Origin: Gordonibacter sp034932485
GTDB lineage: Bacteria; Actinomycetota; Coriobacteriia; Coriobacteriales; Eggerthellaceae
Length of the DNA stretch: 64,000 bases
Assembly (NCBI GenBank): GCA_034932485.1
Contig: JAYFOQ010000010.1
Location: 1 to 64,000, forward strand
Direction of reading: 5' to 3'
Part shown: piece by piece, positions 9,166-18,086 of the stretch
How positions within the stretch are numbered: position 1 is the first letter of the stretch
Layout of the letters: every line of letters begins with the position of its first letter
Translations under genes and position numbers: made by a program
Notes under the pieces: generated by a model
Database searches by the model: none
The model's input: only the letters and a program-made list of their open reading frames with translations
What the model was told of the DNA's origin: nothing

Positions 9166-9182
9166 ATCAGATCACTCCTTTA

Positions 9183-9380
9183 CTAGCGAAGTCCGAGGTT
9201 GCGAGCAATGACCTTCTGGTCTGACTTCGCGACTTCGGTCTCGTGGCGGAAATTACGCTTGCGCTTCTGGCTCTTCTTAGTCATGATGTGGCTCTTAAAC
9301 GCCTTGGAGCGCATGATCTTGCCGGAACCGGTGACACGGAATCGCTTTGCGGTGCCGCGATGGGTCTTCATCTTAGGCAT
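9183..9380 (-). CDS. rpmI: 50S ribosomal protein L35
   Basis: A 65-residue protein starting MPKMKTHRGTAKRFRVTGSG, the L35 signature, with the basic SHIMTKKSQKRKRNFR region. It is a structural protein of the large ribosomal subunit. The ATG at 9380 overlaps the last codons of infC by 8 bases, so translation is probably coupled. Longer upstream extension of the frame belongs to infC in another frame. Confidence 0.97.
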   Translation of the reverse strand: MPKMKTHRGTAKRFRVTGSGKIMRSKAFKSHIMTKKSQKRKRNFRHETEVAKSDQKVIARNLGLR

Positions 9381-9957
9381 TCTCTTCGTCCTTCCCTTCA
9401 GCTTCCTTCTTCTCGTTTTCCTTTTTCTTCTTCGCCGCAACTACCGAAGGCAGAGGGGCGATAAGCATGTGCATGTTGCGGCCTTCCATCTTGGGCTGGC
9501 TCTCGATGATTGCCGTTTCCTTCAGATCGTCGGCCAGACGCTCGAGGATAGTAAGCCCCAGCTCCGGGTGAGCCATTTCGCGACCACGGAACATAATGGT
9601 GATCTTAACCTTGTTTCCTGCGTCGAGGAAGCGAACAACATGCTTCTTCTTCGTAGTGTAGTCGCCCACGTCGATCTTCGGACGAAACTTCATTTCCTTG
9701 GTTTCGATCTTACTTTGATTCTTGCGGGCCATTTTGGCCTTGATTTCTTGATCGTACTTAAACTTACCGTAGTCCATGATGCGACAAACTGGCGGATCGG
9801 CGTTAGGCGCGATCTCCACGAGGTCAAGTCCCTCGTTATCAGCGACACGTTGGGCTTCTGCCGTAACGTAAATACCCATCTGCTCGCCGTCAAAACCAAT
9901 CAAACGGCATTCGCGAACCGTAATTTCTTCGTTGAGCCGTGGCTCCTGAGCAGCTAT
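9373..9957 (-). CDS. infC: Translation initiation factor IF-3, apparent AUA start
   Basis: A protein of 194 residues with IF-3 N-domain (RLNEEITVRECRLIG) and C-domain (MKFRPKIDVGDYTTK, VKITIMFRGREM). A Lys/Glu-rich tail of about 25 residues follows. IF-3 binds the 30S subunit and checks start codons. The start is odd. The ribosome site AGGAGG ends at a GTG (9966), which is too close to be used. The codon 8 bases after it, at 9957, is ATA, in frame. Rare start codons in infC are known from E. coli (AUU), where they let IF-3 repress itself. A gene caller would likely choose GTG 9966. Confidence 0.95.
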   Translation of the reverse strand: MAAQEPRLNEEITVRECRLIGFDGEQMGIYVTAEAQRVADNEGLDLVEIAPNADPPVCRIMDYGKFKYDQEIKAKMARKNQSKIETKEMKFRPKIDVGDYTTKKKHVVRFLDAGNKVKITIMFRGREMAHPELGLTILERLADDLKETAIIESQPKMEGRNMHMLIAPLPSVVAAKKKKENEKKEAEGKDEENA

Positions 9958-9997
9958 CGCGCTCACCTCCTAATCTTCCGCGCTTGCGCGCTTCAAT

Positions 9998-10135
9998 GAA
10001 AAACCCGTTGCCTTAGTCAGACAACGGGTTCGCATTCTCATAGCAAAACCGCTTTACGGTTTTATTATTCGAGCAACCCATCAGCTGCCAAAGCGCCGAA
10101 TCAGGTGGAGGGTTTCCCCCCGCTTGAGTAAACAA
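9998..10135 (-). promoter_or_regulatory. Structured leader of infC operon with attenuator-like hairpin
   Basis: Between the predicted transcription start near 10136 and infC lie about 180 untranslated bases. They contain a 7-bp hairpin AAAACCG/CGGTTTT (10044-10063) and a 9-bp hairpin AACCCGTTG/CAACGGGTT followed by TTTTTC (9998-10030), which looks like an intrinsic terminator inside the leader. Upstream G-rich and C-rich segments could form a competing fold. L20-controlled attenuation of this operon is known in Bacillota; the same role here is inferred. Confidence 0.6.
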
Positions 10136-10142
10136 CTTGCCT

Positions 10143-10171
10143 AGTATAACAACTCAGAGCTTTACGCGCAA
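10143..10171 (-). promoter_or_regulatory. Promoter of infC-rpmI-rplT
   Basis: TTGCGC and TATACT on the minus strand are separated by 17 bases. They lie directly behind the stop codon of the upstream cyclase gene, so this operon has its own promoter. Confidence 0.65.
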
Positions 10172-10175
10172 TACC

Positions 10176-12107
10176 CTATTCACCCTTATCGTCGTCGTTA
10201 AAAAACCGATCGCCGTCAATTACGAACCGGTTCTTTCCTAGGGCCTTGGCGCGATAGAGCGCACGGTCGGCGTGTCGATACAGCGTCTCAAAGTCCCGCT
10301 CATGAGGCGGCGTCAAAGCAATACCCAAGCTTGCAGAAAGACGACATACGCCGTTATCGGTAACAACGTCTTTGCAAAGTGCCTCCATTAATTCTGTTGC
10401 CTTCTTTTTCGCTTCGGAAACACCGCTCATCGGCACGAACGCAACAAACTCGTCGCCCCCTATACGGCCAACCACATCTTCGTGATGAAATTGCCCACTC
10501 GTAATTTGAGCAAACTCGGAAAGCACGGCATCGCCAACACCGTGCCCAAAGCGGTCGTTAACCGACTTAAAATCATCAATATCCAGTATGAGAAACGCAA
10601 AAGGTTCGTGAGTCATCTCTGCCAACAAGGTGCGAATATGCTCTTGCGTCGCCCCTTTGTTATAGAGCCCCGTAAGAGGATCTCGCTGCATTTGCTCGAT
10701 CATCGCGTACTCACGACGTTTCTCTTCGTCGATGTTCTGCCGATACACCAGCATGTGAACAGAATTGTCTTCGCTCCAAGTAAACAGATGAGCATTTATA
10801 CGTGCCCAAGAATAGTTTTCGCCATCAGTCGTCATCGGAAAATCGAAAACTAGCTGAACCTCACCACGTCGATAAGCAGCAAGAACCGATTCAGGAAGAA
10901 ATATATCAAGATACTGCTGGCGGAATTCTTCTTTAACTTGATGCCTAGCAAGAAGAACGAGAATTTCACTAAAAGGAGTCTCCGGCCTAGCACCAAAACC
11001 CTCAAAGTAGCGTTGCGCCTGATCGTTGGCTGCGCAATTGTGAGTGACATCTACCTCATAGATATTGTCGTACAACTGCTCGGCAGCTTCCTGAAAAACC
11101 GTCTTGCGCTCTTGTTCGGCTGCAGCTACCTGTTGGATCATCAGTCTATTGTAGCGGCGAAAAATGCTTGTTGTTGCCACCAGCACAAGCGTAATTACCA
11201 TAGTGATAACAAAGATAGCCACACTGAGTTGCTGCGCTATCTGAGCATCAAGTTCAGAGGTGTCGTGATCAACGATAAGCGACCAATTAAGATAGGGCAT
11301 ATACCGAGAAACAAGATAACCTGACCCTCGAGAAGAAGAATACCACAAACTCTGACGCTCACCACTTGAGTCGAGGGCTTGAGTTTTTGAACCTGAAAAG
11401 GCACTGTCTGCGAATAGATCAACCTTCTCTACACCTTGGCTATCGGTTGACACCTCTACGAGACCATCCCTGTTTACCAGGTAAACTCTCGTAGCTGTTT
11501 GCTTCTCGTATTCAGAAAACAATGCACGTAGATTATCGATTCTAAAACCTACCCCAACAATACCTTGGGTACTGCCAGCATCGTTAAGAATGCGGCAGTT
11601 TACGAATACCGTTATCTCATTATTTGTCGCTTCGTCGTTGTCAATGTTAAGCGCATATTCATCTGAGCTGTCAAGAAATGCGTAATACCAGTTGTTCTCA
11701 GGATTACCGCGATCAAGCGTACGATCGATGCCGCTGAAATGATAATAACGTTTTGTTGCAGCGGAAGCCAAGAAAACCGAATCAAATCCGTATTTTTCAC
11801 GATAAGCTTCAAGATATTCGCGAAGAGATTCCTCATAGGAACTGTCACCTATATGGCTTTGTTCGGAATTGAGATATCCCTTAAGCAGGCTGTCATTAGC
11901 CATGGTAAGAGACACGTCGATAGGTCGATTAAATTGCGTATTTATTTCACTAGCAATACCCTCAGACGTGAGTATCGAAACACGTTCGGCATCCTGCTCG
12001 AACGCTTCACGATTTGAGTGGTAGCTAATGTAAGAGGTAAGCGAGAAACCGAGGATGATGATGATACAGATGAGCGCATTAGCACGCCATGTAATTCGCT
12101 TGCTCAT
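10176..12107 (-). CDS. Membrane diguanylate cyclase (Cache-GGDEF)
   Basis: A 643-residue protein. A membrane segment (about 9-29) is followed by an extracellular Cache-like sensor domain (about 35-275), a second membrane segment (about 292-314), a PAS-like linker and a C-terminal GGDEF domain. The active-site loop RIGGDEFVAF is intact, so it should make cyclic di-GMP from two GTP. The inhibitory I-site is not: the position of the RxxD motif reads HHED, so product inhibition by that route is probably absent. The ligand of the Cache domain is unknown. It is transcribed alone. Confidence 0.9.
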   Translation of the reverse strand: MSKRITWRANALICIIIILGFSLTSYISYHSNREAFEQDAERVSILTSEGIASEINTQFNRPIDVSLTMANDSLLKGYLNSEQSHIGDSSYEESLREYLEAYREKYGFDSVFLASAATKRYYHFSGIDRTLDRGNPENNWYYAFLDSSDEYALNIDNDEATNNEITVFVNCRILNDAGSTQGIVGVGFRIDNLRALFSEYEKQTATRVYLVNRDGLVEVSTDSQGVEKVDLFADSAFSGSKTQALDSSGERQSLWYSSSRGSGYLVSRYMPYLNWSLIVDHDTSELDAQIAQQLSVAIFVITMVITLVLVATTSIFRRYNRLMIQQVAAAEQERKTVFQEAAEQLYDNIYEVDVTHNCAANDQAQRYFEGFGARPETPFSEILVLLARHQVKEEFRQQYLDIFLPESVLAAYRRGEVQLVFDFPMTTDGENYSWARINAHLFTWSEDNSVHMLVYRQNIDEEKRREYAMIEQMQRDPLTGLYNKGATQEHIRTLLAEMTHEPFAFLILDIDDFKSVNDRFGHGVGDAVLSEFAQITSGQFHHEDVVGRIGGDEFVAFVPMSGVSEAKKKATELMEALCKDVVTDNGVCRLSASLGIALTPPHERDFETLYRHADRALYRAKALGKNRFVIDGDRFFNDDDKGE

Positions 12108-12351
12108 GCGCTCCTCTCTTTCGACACCGCAGAGCAGTCTCGTTACCCTACTCAGTTCCAGCTATTCGTAATATGGCGCACTATAATACCACTAACGCGA
12201 CAACTCCTGAACCAAGGCACCGCTCAGCGGCAGGGCACACTCTTGGAAGTGAGCAGCAAAACCCCTCGCCCGAAAGCGAAAGATATCCTTCATAGGGCTC
12301 TGTTATACTCAAAGCTATTCAAATACCCTCCCACTTCGAGGTGGGTTTGCC

Positions 12352-12786
12352 ATGAGAGAAAGGATGCCCTTTGTGAACCGACTGACCCGCGCGCTTCTAC
12401 TCGTTGGTGCTTGGTGCGCCTGCATCCTTGGATGCGTAGGTGTCTTCGTACCCGTGCTACCCACCACTCCCCTTTTGTTGCTTGCTACCTTCCTTTTCGC
12501 GAAGTCGTCGCCACGCTGTCACGCCTGGATCATTTCGACAAAAGTGTATCGTAGTTATGTAGCCGCGTTTAAGGAAGCGGGAGGTATCCCCGCTTCCACG
12601 AAAGTACGCATCCTTACGGTGTCGTTCGTTCTTATGGGGGCCAGCGCCCTTATCGTACACAAGGTAATCGTATGGATCGTGCTGGCATGCGTAGCAATTT
12701 TTCTTATCTACCTCATGTGTGTACGCATTCCCACCATTTCGCTAGAAAACGTACAGCAGGCGCGAGAAACCGAAGAAACCAAGTAA
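12352..12786 (+). CDS. YbaN-like DUF454 inner membrane protein
   Basis: A 144-residue protein with the DUF454 signature: GAWCACILGCVGVFVPVLPTTP, then LLATFLFAKSSPRCHAWI, and two C-terminal membrane segments. The family is widespread and lacks a firm function; it is sometimes found near heme or copper genes. The ATG at 12352 has GAGGTGG 8 bases upstream; a second ATG at 12364 follows AGAAAGG too closely. It is divergent from the cyclase and convergent with the PASTA-like protein gene. Confidence 0.85.
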   Translation: MRERMPFVNRLTRALLLVGAWCACILGCVGVFVPVLPTTPLLLLATFLFAKSSPRCHAWIISTKVYRSYVAAFKEAGGIPASTKVRILTVSFVLMGASALIVHKVIVWIVLACVAIFLIYLMCVRIPTISLENVQQARETEETK

Positions 12787-12819
12787 CAAAAAGCTACACG
12801 CGCTACATTGTCAGCTCTT

Positions 12820-14025
12820 TTAAGCATTGAGATAAATGTAGATGATACGAATAGTATCAGCTAGATTGCCGGAGGTATTCGCTGTAGTGTAGTCATATCG
12901 AAGCACCGCCGACCATTCATGAGTTGCACCGTTTATGTCCACCGTTCCAGAAAACGAACAGCTTTCCTTCACGAGGGTCGTGCCATCGGTGTCGTACGTG
13001 GAATAGGTAGTCTTGTCTGCAGGCAGCGTCGCCGATCCTTGTGTCACATTGACGCCCGCTTCCTGGAGCGTTTTTTCCACAATATGTTCGTTCTTTACCG
13101 CATCGGCAAAGCTCAGTGAGCCATAACCAAGCGCTGCGGTGGAAGCAGAGTAACCCGCCTGAACGGTCTTACTCTGGTCGTTTAAACCTAGATAGACGGT
13201 TGGTGTACCGGTGCGAGCATCGGCAGGCTCATCGGTAAGCGCAATAGTTATCTTGCTCTTGATAGGATTACCCTCTTCTTTAACCTCTTCCGTTCGCGTC
13301 ACCGTAGCTCCGCGCTTAAGCAAGGAAACGGCTTCGTCTTGGGTCTTGCCTAGAAGCGTCACCAAATTAGGCGCTTGAGTCTTTTTTACTGTCTCGGAAG
13401 AAGCATCCTTTGCATCATCTTTCTTAATGGACGATACCTCTTGGGCATCCTGCTGCGCCTGCGTCTGCTGGGATGCAAGCGTCTGGCTTTCACTAAACAA
13501 ACGGAAGGTAAAGTATCCCAAAGCGCCGATGAGTAGCACCAGTAAAACGATAACCACGATAAGAATGCGACGCATGCGATGCGATTTACGCTGATGGGGT
13601 GGAAGGGGCGGTTTGCTTTTCTTACCATGACGCCCCACGGGTTGTTCAGGTTCCTGAGGCAAGACATCATCGCCAAACAGCAACGGCGGTGCATCCACCG
13701 GTTCCAGGTTTTCTACCGCATCCGGATACTCCTCCTGGGTATCCCCCTCGTAGCTAAGCCTCCCCGCATGCGCCGGGGCGTTTGCGGCACCAGTGACGCG
13801 TGCGGAGCCACGCGAATCTACCGGCGAAAATGCCTCAGTCAAACCAATAGCGTTATCACGCACGCCTTCTGAGTCGTTGCCAAAACCGTCGTCGCGTACA
13901 GGAGCAAAGGCTTCGGTAAGGCCGATACGTCCGTCGTCCTCATTTATCCGAGAGCGAGCATTGTCGGCACGCTGATCGGAATCAGAAGAAATGCCGGAGG
14001 GTGTGTTTGCAGCATGTTTAGGCAT
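12820..14025 (-). CDS. Membrane-anchored protein with PASTA-like external domain
   Basis: A 401-residue protein of unknown family. Residues 1-150 are disordered and presumably cytoplasmic, with a short motif present twice (IGLTEAFAPV near 34, IGLTEAFSPV near 60). A basic stretch precedes one membrane segment (about 153-172). Outside, a Gln/Ala/Asp linker leads to a segment APNLVTLLGKTQDEAVSLL, which resembles a single PASTA repeat (residues 218-285), and a C-terminal beta-rich domain. It could be a cell-wall sensing or assembly factor; this is inference. It is followed upstream by another single-span protein with a disordered cytoplasmic part (14063-14416). Confidence 0.7.
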   Translation of the reverse strand: MPKHAANTPSGISSDSDQRADNARSRINEDDGRIGLTEAFAPVRDDGFGNDSEGVRDNAIGLTEAFSPVDSRGSARVTGAANAPAHAGRLSYEGDTQEEYPDAVENLEPVDAPPLLFGDDVLPQEPEQPVGRHGKKSKPPLPPHQRKSHRMRRILIVVIVLLVLLIGALGYFTFRLFSESQTLASQQTQAQQDAQEVSSIKKDDAKDASSETVKKTQAPNLVTLLGKTQDEAVSLLKRGATVTRTEEVKEEGNPIKSKITIALTDEPADARTGTPTVYLGLNDQSKTVQAGYSASTAALGYGSLSFADAVKNEHIVEKTLQEAGVNVTQGSATLPADKTTYSTYDTDGTTLVKESCSFSGTVDINGATHEWSAVLRYDYTTANTSGNLADTIRIIYIYLNA

Positions 14026-14062
14026 CGTTTAACCTTCCTGATCAAAAGTAGAGAAAGCACAT

Positions 14063-14416
14063 TTAGCGCAAAAACAGGTAATAGACGACGAACGCTATCA
14101 CCAACAAGAAAGCCGCTGCCAAAACCGCCTTCTGTGCAGCCGGCATCGATGAGCCCTTTAAATCCTCGAGCGTAGTTTCTTCATAGGTATTCTTATCCGT
14201 AGGCGATGGCTTCTCCGTCTTTGTTACCGAAAAGCCATCAGTCGCAGCATCCAGCACCGGAGCTTCGCGCGCCGGTGCTGGCTCACAACATGCCTCATCT
14301 TTCATCAGAGGAGAACTATGCTGAGGTTGTGCCGGGCGAACACCTGCCTGAATGACAAAATCGTCTTCGTCGTCGGCCGAAACCGTTATATGGGAAAACG
14401 TCTTTTCGTCTGCCAC
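14063..14416 (-). CDS. Tail-anchored single-span membrane protein
   Basis: A 117-residue protein, acidic and disordered for about 90 residues, ending in one hydrophobic segment (about 94-115) and a final Arg. This gives a tail-anchored, cytoplasm-facing layout. The GTG at 14416 has AAAGGA about 6 bases upstream; the open frame runs on to 14536 but overlaps the FetB-like gene there. No family recognised. It lies between the FetB-like permease gene and the PASTA-like protein on the same strand. Confidence 0.65.
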   Translation of the reverse strand: MADEKTFSHITVSADDEDDFVIQAGVRPAQPQHSSPLMKDEACCEPAPAREAPVLDAATDGFSVTKTEKPSPTDKNTYEETTLEDLKGSSMPAAQKAVLAAAFLLVIAFVVYYLFLR

Positions 14417-14456
14417 GATACATCCTTTCACGTCGCGCACGATTATAGAGGACGGC

Positions 14457-15251
14457 CTAGCCCCTAATGCCCTTGTCCAGATAATATCCATCCGACGAAA
14501 AGCGCTTGCGGTAGGTAAGATAACACGCCAACACAATAGCTACAGTATTGGCGGCCGATAGCATAAGCATTACGACGATCTGATACTTTGCAGCCGAGAG
14601 CGGGTCTGCACCTGCCAACAACTGACCCGACATCATGCCGGGAATAGTAACAATGCCCGCTGCTGACATCGAGGCAAGAATAGGAGTCATACCTGCGCCA
14701 ATTGCGGCCTTCAGCGAAGGGAAAGCCGCCTCTTTAGCCGTTGCCCCCAAAGCCACCAACGTAAACATCTCTCCCGAGCGGCTATCCATATCAGAGAAAA
14801 GACGATCTACCGCCACCGCTGTAGCCGACATCGCATTGCCGATAATCATACCCGCGATGGGTATAAGTTCACGCGCGCTATACCAAGGATCGGCGTGTAT
14901 AACACCTTCCACTACCACGAACGCTACCGCCATCGATGAAGCAAATAGTGATACAAAAACGGCTGGCCATAGTCCCTTAATAGAACTTTTAACTCGTGCG
15001 GTTGCAATTTGCGTTGCCGCCAAAACCATAATGCCCAGCACCAACAACACTAGCCACCACGTCTGGTACCTAAACAAAAACACAAGCACAACACCAGCTG
15101 CCAACAGCTGCACAAATGCGCGCACAGCAGATACCACTATACGCCGAGTCTGTCCTAACTCAAGCTTCCATGACACCAAGCCGGCAACCAGCATAAGCGC
15201 ACTAGCTGCAAACAACTCCACATAGCCGATATCTACGACCCCACCACTCAC
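14457..15251 (-). CDS. fetB: FetB-like (UPF0014) ABC permease
   Basis: A 264-residue membrane protein with about seven spans and the conserved UPF0014 blocks RRIVVSAVRAFVQLLAAG, PIAGMIIGNAMSATAVAVDR and GATAKEAAFPSL...TIPGMMSGQLLAGADP. In E. coli FetAB exports iron and protects against oxidative stress. The start overlaps the stop of the ATPase gene by 4 bases (ATGA-type coupling). With FeoAB elsewhere in the window, it suggests both import and efflux of iron. Confidence 0.88.
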   Translation of the reverse strand: MSGGVVDIGYVELFAASALMLVAGLVSWKLELGQTRRIVVSAVRAFVQLLAAGVVLVFLFRYQTWWLVLLVLGIMVLAATQIATARVKSSIKGLWPAVFVSLFASSMAVAFVVVEGVIHADPWYSARELIPIAGMIIGNAMSATAVAVDRLFSDMDSRSGEMFTLVALGATAKEAAFPSLKAAIGAGMTPILASMSAAGIVTIPGMMSGQLLAGADPLSAAKYQIVVMLMLSAANTVAIVLACYLTYRKRFSSDGYYLDKGIRG

Positions 15252-16033
15252 GCGCGTGCCTTTTCCACCGTATCGCTCCCACCGCTATACCCACCGAGGG
15301 CACCAAGCATCGAGTAGGCCGACGAGTCAAAATTCCGTGCGCAAACGGAGACATCGGGTGGCACTAACGCTTCAGCATACGACAAATTTCCAGCACGCAG
15401 CGTATAAGCGCCATCGGCGAAGCCGTCCGGTGCACGATGACGAATACGCAAGCATGTCATACGGGGCCCTACCAAAGCCCTCGTCATCCGTCCCACGGCG
15501 CACGCAGACTCAGTATCCAACGCCGAATCCACCTCATCCAACAGCAATACCTCTGGTGTCGTTACAAACGCACGCAGCAAAGCTACCCGGGCAGCCTGCC
15601 CGCCCGAAAGCTGAGACACATCACGCTCTAACCCAACATCGGAAAGTTGCGCTAGCTCCAACAAACGAGACAACGTCTCATCTGCAGGTGGTTTTTTACC
15701 TGCGTTCGCTTTCAGTGTCCAGGGAAGAACAAGGTTAACACGAACACTGCCAGGGATCAGCGAAGGCTCCTGCGGCACTAAACACACCCGACGACGCCAA
15801 TCGACAGGCTTGAACGACGAGCTCGGCACACCGTCTAGATAGAGCTCACCCCCTTGCCGCGCAAGCATAAGGGCGCAGGCTCGCAGCATAGTGGACTTAC
15901 CCGCACCAGACGGCCCCGTCAAATCGTAGATGCAGCCCGCCTCAAGCGAAAAGCTTTGATTAACCAACACCGGAACCTGCACGTCATCACGCAGGTAAGA
16001 AACCGCAATATGTTCCGCCCGAAATAATGCCAT
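15248..16033 (-). CDS. fetA: FetA-like ABC transporter ATP-binding protein
   Basis: A 261-residue ATPase with Walker A (LTGPSGAGKSTML), Q-loop (VPQEPSLIPGSVR), signature (SQLSGGQAARVALLRAF) and Walker B (VLLLDEVDSALD). The D-to-V/D arrangement after Walker B (EVDSALD) is typical of this small subfamily. It pairs with the UPF0014 permease directly downstream, with which it overlaps by 4 bases, to form an iron exporter. The last 45 residues or so extend beyond the usual ATPase domain. Confidence 0.88.
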   Translation of the reverse strand: MALFRAEHIAVSYLRDDVQVPVLVNQSFSLEAGCIYDLTGPSGAGKSTMLRACALMLARQGGELYLDGVPSSSFKPVDWRRRVCLVPQEPSLIPGSVRVNLVLPWTLKANAGKKPPADETLSRLLELAQLSDVGLERDVSQLSGGQAARVALLRAFVTTPEVLLLDEVDSALDTESACAVGRMTRALVGPRMTCLRIRHRAPDGFADGAYTLRAGNLSYAEALVPPDVSVCARNFDSSAYSMLGALGGYSGGSDTVEKARA

Positions 16034-16057
16034 GGTGTCATAGTAACACGTTGATAC

Positions 16058-16304
16058 TCACACGGAGGAAGCAGCTTCTTCTTGGTTGAGCTTTTGCATT
16101 AAGGCTAAAGACTCGTTCCGCTTTACCTGAATCATCGCAGATACCCCTTCATAGAGCACGATCGCCGGAGCACCGATAAAAACACACCATTCGCAGCAAG
16201 CTGAACTTAGGTCAGCTACAGCAAAGTAACTCTATGGTATTAAGACAATATGATGCCTTTGAGGGACGATTTAGTGCATTCGGCAGATTAAAAGTACGTT
16301 TCAT
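16058..16304 (-). pseudogene. Small membrane protein gene broken by a one-base frameshift
   Basis: An ATG at 16304 follows an ideal GGAG ribosome site (8 bases) and opens MKRTFNLPNALNRPSKASYC, but the frame ends at 16212. The +1 frame takes over at that point without interruption (YFAVADLSSACCEWCVFIGA, then a charged helix ending QKLNQEEAASSV) and stops at 16058, 24 bases before fetA. Joining the frames by dropping one base near 16220 gives a protein of about 82 residues with one hydrophobic segment. I do not recognise the family. It may be decayed, recoded or a consensus error. Confidence 0.5.
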
Positions 16305-16448
16305 CCGCTTTTCTCCTGCATCACGATGCTCTATTGCACTAAAGTATACGAAATGCGTGAGTCCATCCATCAGGATAGGCTGCGCACGAGCCATTTAGCT
16401 CGTAGGAGGGCCCCGCTGACGCGGGGTTGAGGGAAGGAGATCCTGTTT

Positions 16449-18080
16449 ATGGAAGAGAAGTTCACCTTTAGCAGGCGTAAGTTCGTTGAATTGCTCGGTG
16501 TGTCGGCAGCAGGTTTCGGCCTAGTTAGCCTAGCAGGCTGCGGCAACAACGACGGCGCCAACGAACCAGCCAAGTCCGGCAGCTCCGCTGCAGGCGGTGC
16601 AGCTGACACCATCACGTACAGCTTGACGGCCGATCCGCGCGCGCTTGACCCGGCGTATTTCGACGACGGTGAGTCCGCGGTGGTATCCTGCAACATCTAC
16701 GAAGGCCTGTATCAGTACGGTGCCAAAGACGCGAAGGTTGCTCCCAGTCTCGCTGTCGATCTCCCCGAGATCTCAGCCGACGGTTTGGTATACACCATTA
16801 AGCTGAATAAGGGCATCAAATTCCACGACGGCACCGATTTCAATGCCGATGCAGTGGTGGCTTCCATCGAGCGTCAGCTCGAGCCTAACCGCAACTCCGA
16901 CATGCCTTACGCGTCGTTCGTGTTCGGCGAGAAGGAAGCTGGTAGCGGCGTGGAGAGCGTCAAAGCCATTGACCCCACCACCGTGCAGATTACGATGCGT
17001 GCTGCGAATGCTGCATTCGTGAAGAACTTGGCCATGGCACTTGCTTCTCCCATCGTTTCACCTACGGCTGCTGCCGCAGCTCCGGCCGGACAGCCTATTG
17101 ATCCGCCAGTTGGCACGGGCCCCTACAAGTTCGTCAACTGGACGAAGGCTGCCTCTGTCACACTGGAAGCCAACCCTGACTACTGGGGCGAAGCTCCCAA
17201 GACGAAGAACCTCGTATTTAAGGTTATCACCGAAGGCAACACACGTATTACGTCACTCATGAACGGCGAGTGCGACATCATTTCGAGTGTCGACCCCTCT
17301 TCCGCTACCCAAATTACGGATGGCGGCTTCGAGTTGTTCTCCGAGGATGGCATGACCATCAACTACATGGCGTTCAACACCGAAGTGGGCACCTGTACCG
17401 ATCAGCAGGTTCGCAAGGCTATCGCTCAAGCAATCAATGTCGAAGAGTTGGTTAAGACCGTTTACGGCGACTACGCCACCGTAGCAAACTCCGTCATGCC
17501 CATCTGGATGGCACCTTACGACAAGGACATCAAGCAAACCGCTTACGACCCCGAGGCTGCCAAGAAAACACTGGCCGACAAGGGCATCACGTCAATCAAG
17601 TGCATCACTTACACCACCGCTCGCCCCTACAACCAAAAGGGTGGCAGCCAACTCGCCAACCTTATTCAAGGTTACTTGGCGCAGGTCGGTGTTGATGTAA
17701 GCATTACCGAATACGACTGGACCACCTACAAGACCAAGGTACAAACCGATCCGTATGACATCTGCTTCTATGGGTGGACGGGCGACAACGGCGATCCGGA
17801 CAACTTCATGAACCTACTGGCTGACACCAACTGGTCTATGAACGTAGCCCATTTCCAGGACGACGAGTACAAAAAACTCATCTCCGAGGGTATTGCTACG
17901 CCAGATGGCGCAGAGCGCGATGCCATCTATAAGAAGTGCGAGGAAATGGTAGCCGAGAAGCAGCCATGGCTGCTCATCTCTCATTCCAAGAACCTGCTGG
18001 GCATCAACCCCAAAGTGAAGGATTTCTACTATCATCCAACGGGTGTTGCCTTCTTCAAGGGCGTATCAAAGCAAGCATAG
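16449..18080 (+). CDS. Oligopeptide/dipeptide ABC transporter substrate-binding lipoprotein
   Basis: A 543-residue family-5 solute-binding protein. The signal region combines a twin-arginine motif (SRRKF at 8-12) with a lipobox (SLAGC, Cys31), so it is probably exported folded and lipid-anchored. The mature part shows family-5 blocks such as DPRALDPAYFDDGES and GTGPYKFVNWTKA. It captures peptides or similar ligands for the permease encoded downstream. GGAAGGAGA lies 8 bases before the ATG. A terminator-like hairpin follows the gene, so it is probably made in excess over the membrane components. Confidence 0.92.
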   Translation: MEEKFTFSRRKFVELLGVSAAGFGLVSLAGCGNNDGANEPAKSGSSAAGGAADTITYSLTADPRALDPAYFDDGESAVVSCNIYEGLYQYGAKDAKVAPSLAVDLPEISADGLVYTIKLNKGIKFHDGTDFNADAVVASIERQLEPNRNSDMPYASFVFGEKEAGSGVESVKAIDPTTVQITMRAANAAFVKNLAMALASPIVSPTAAAAAPAGQPIDPPVGTGPYKFVNWTKAASVTLEANPDYWGEAPKTKNLVFKVITEGNTRITSLMNGECDIISSVDPSSATQITDGGFELFSEDGMTINYMAFNTEVGTCTDQQVRKAIAQAINVEELVKTVYGDYATVANSVMPIWMAPYDKDIKQTAYDPEAAKKTLADKGITSIKCITYTTARPYNQKGGSQLANLIQGYLAQVGVDVSITEYDWTTYKTKVQTDPYDICFYGWTGDNGDPDNFMNLLADTNWSMNVAHFQDDEYKKLISEGIATPDGAERDAIYKKCEEMVAEKQPWLLISHSKNLLGINPKVKDFYYHPTGVAFFKGVSKQA

Positions 18081-18086
18081 GTAATC

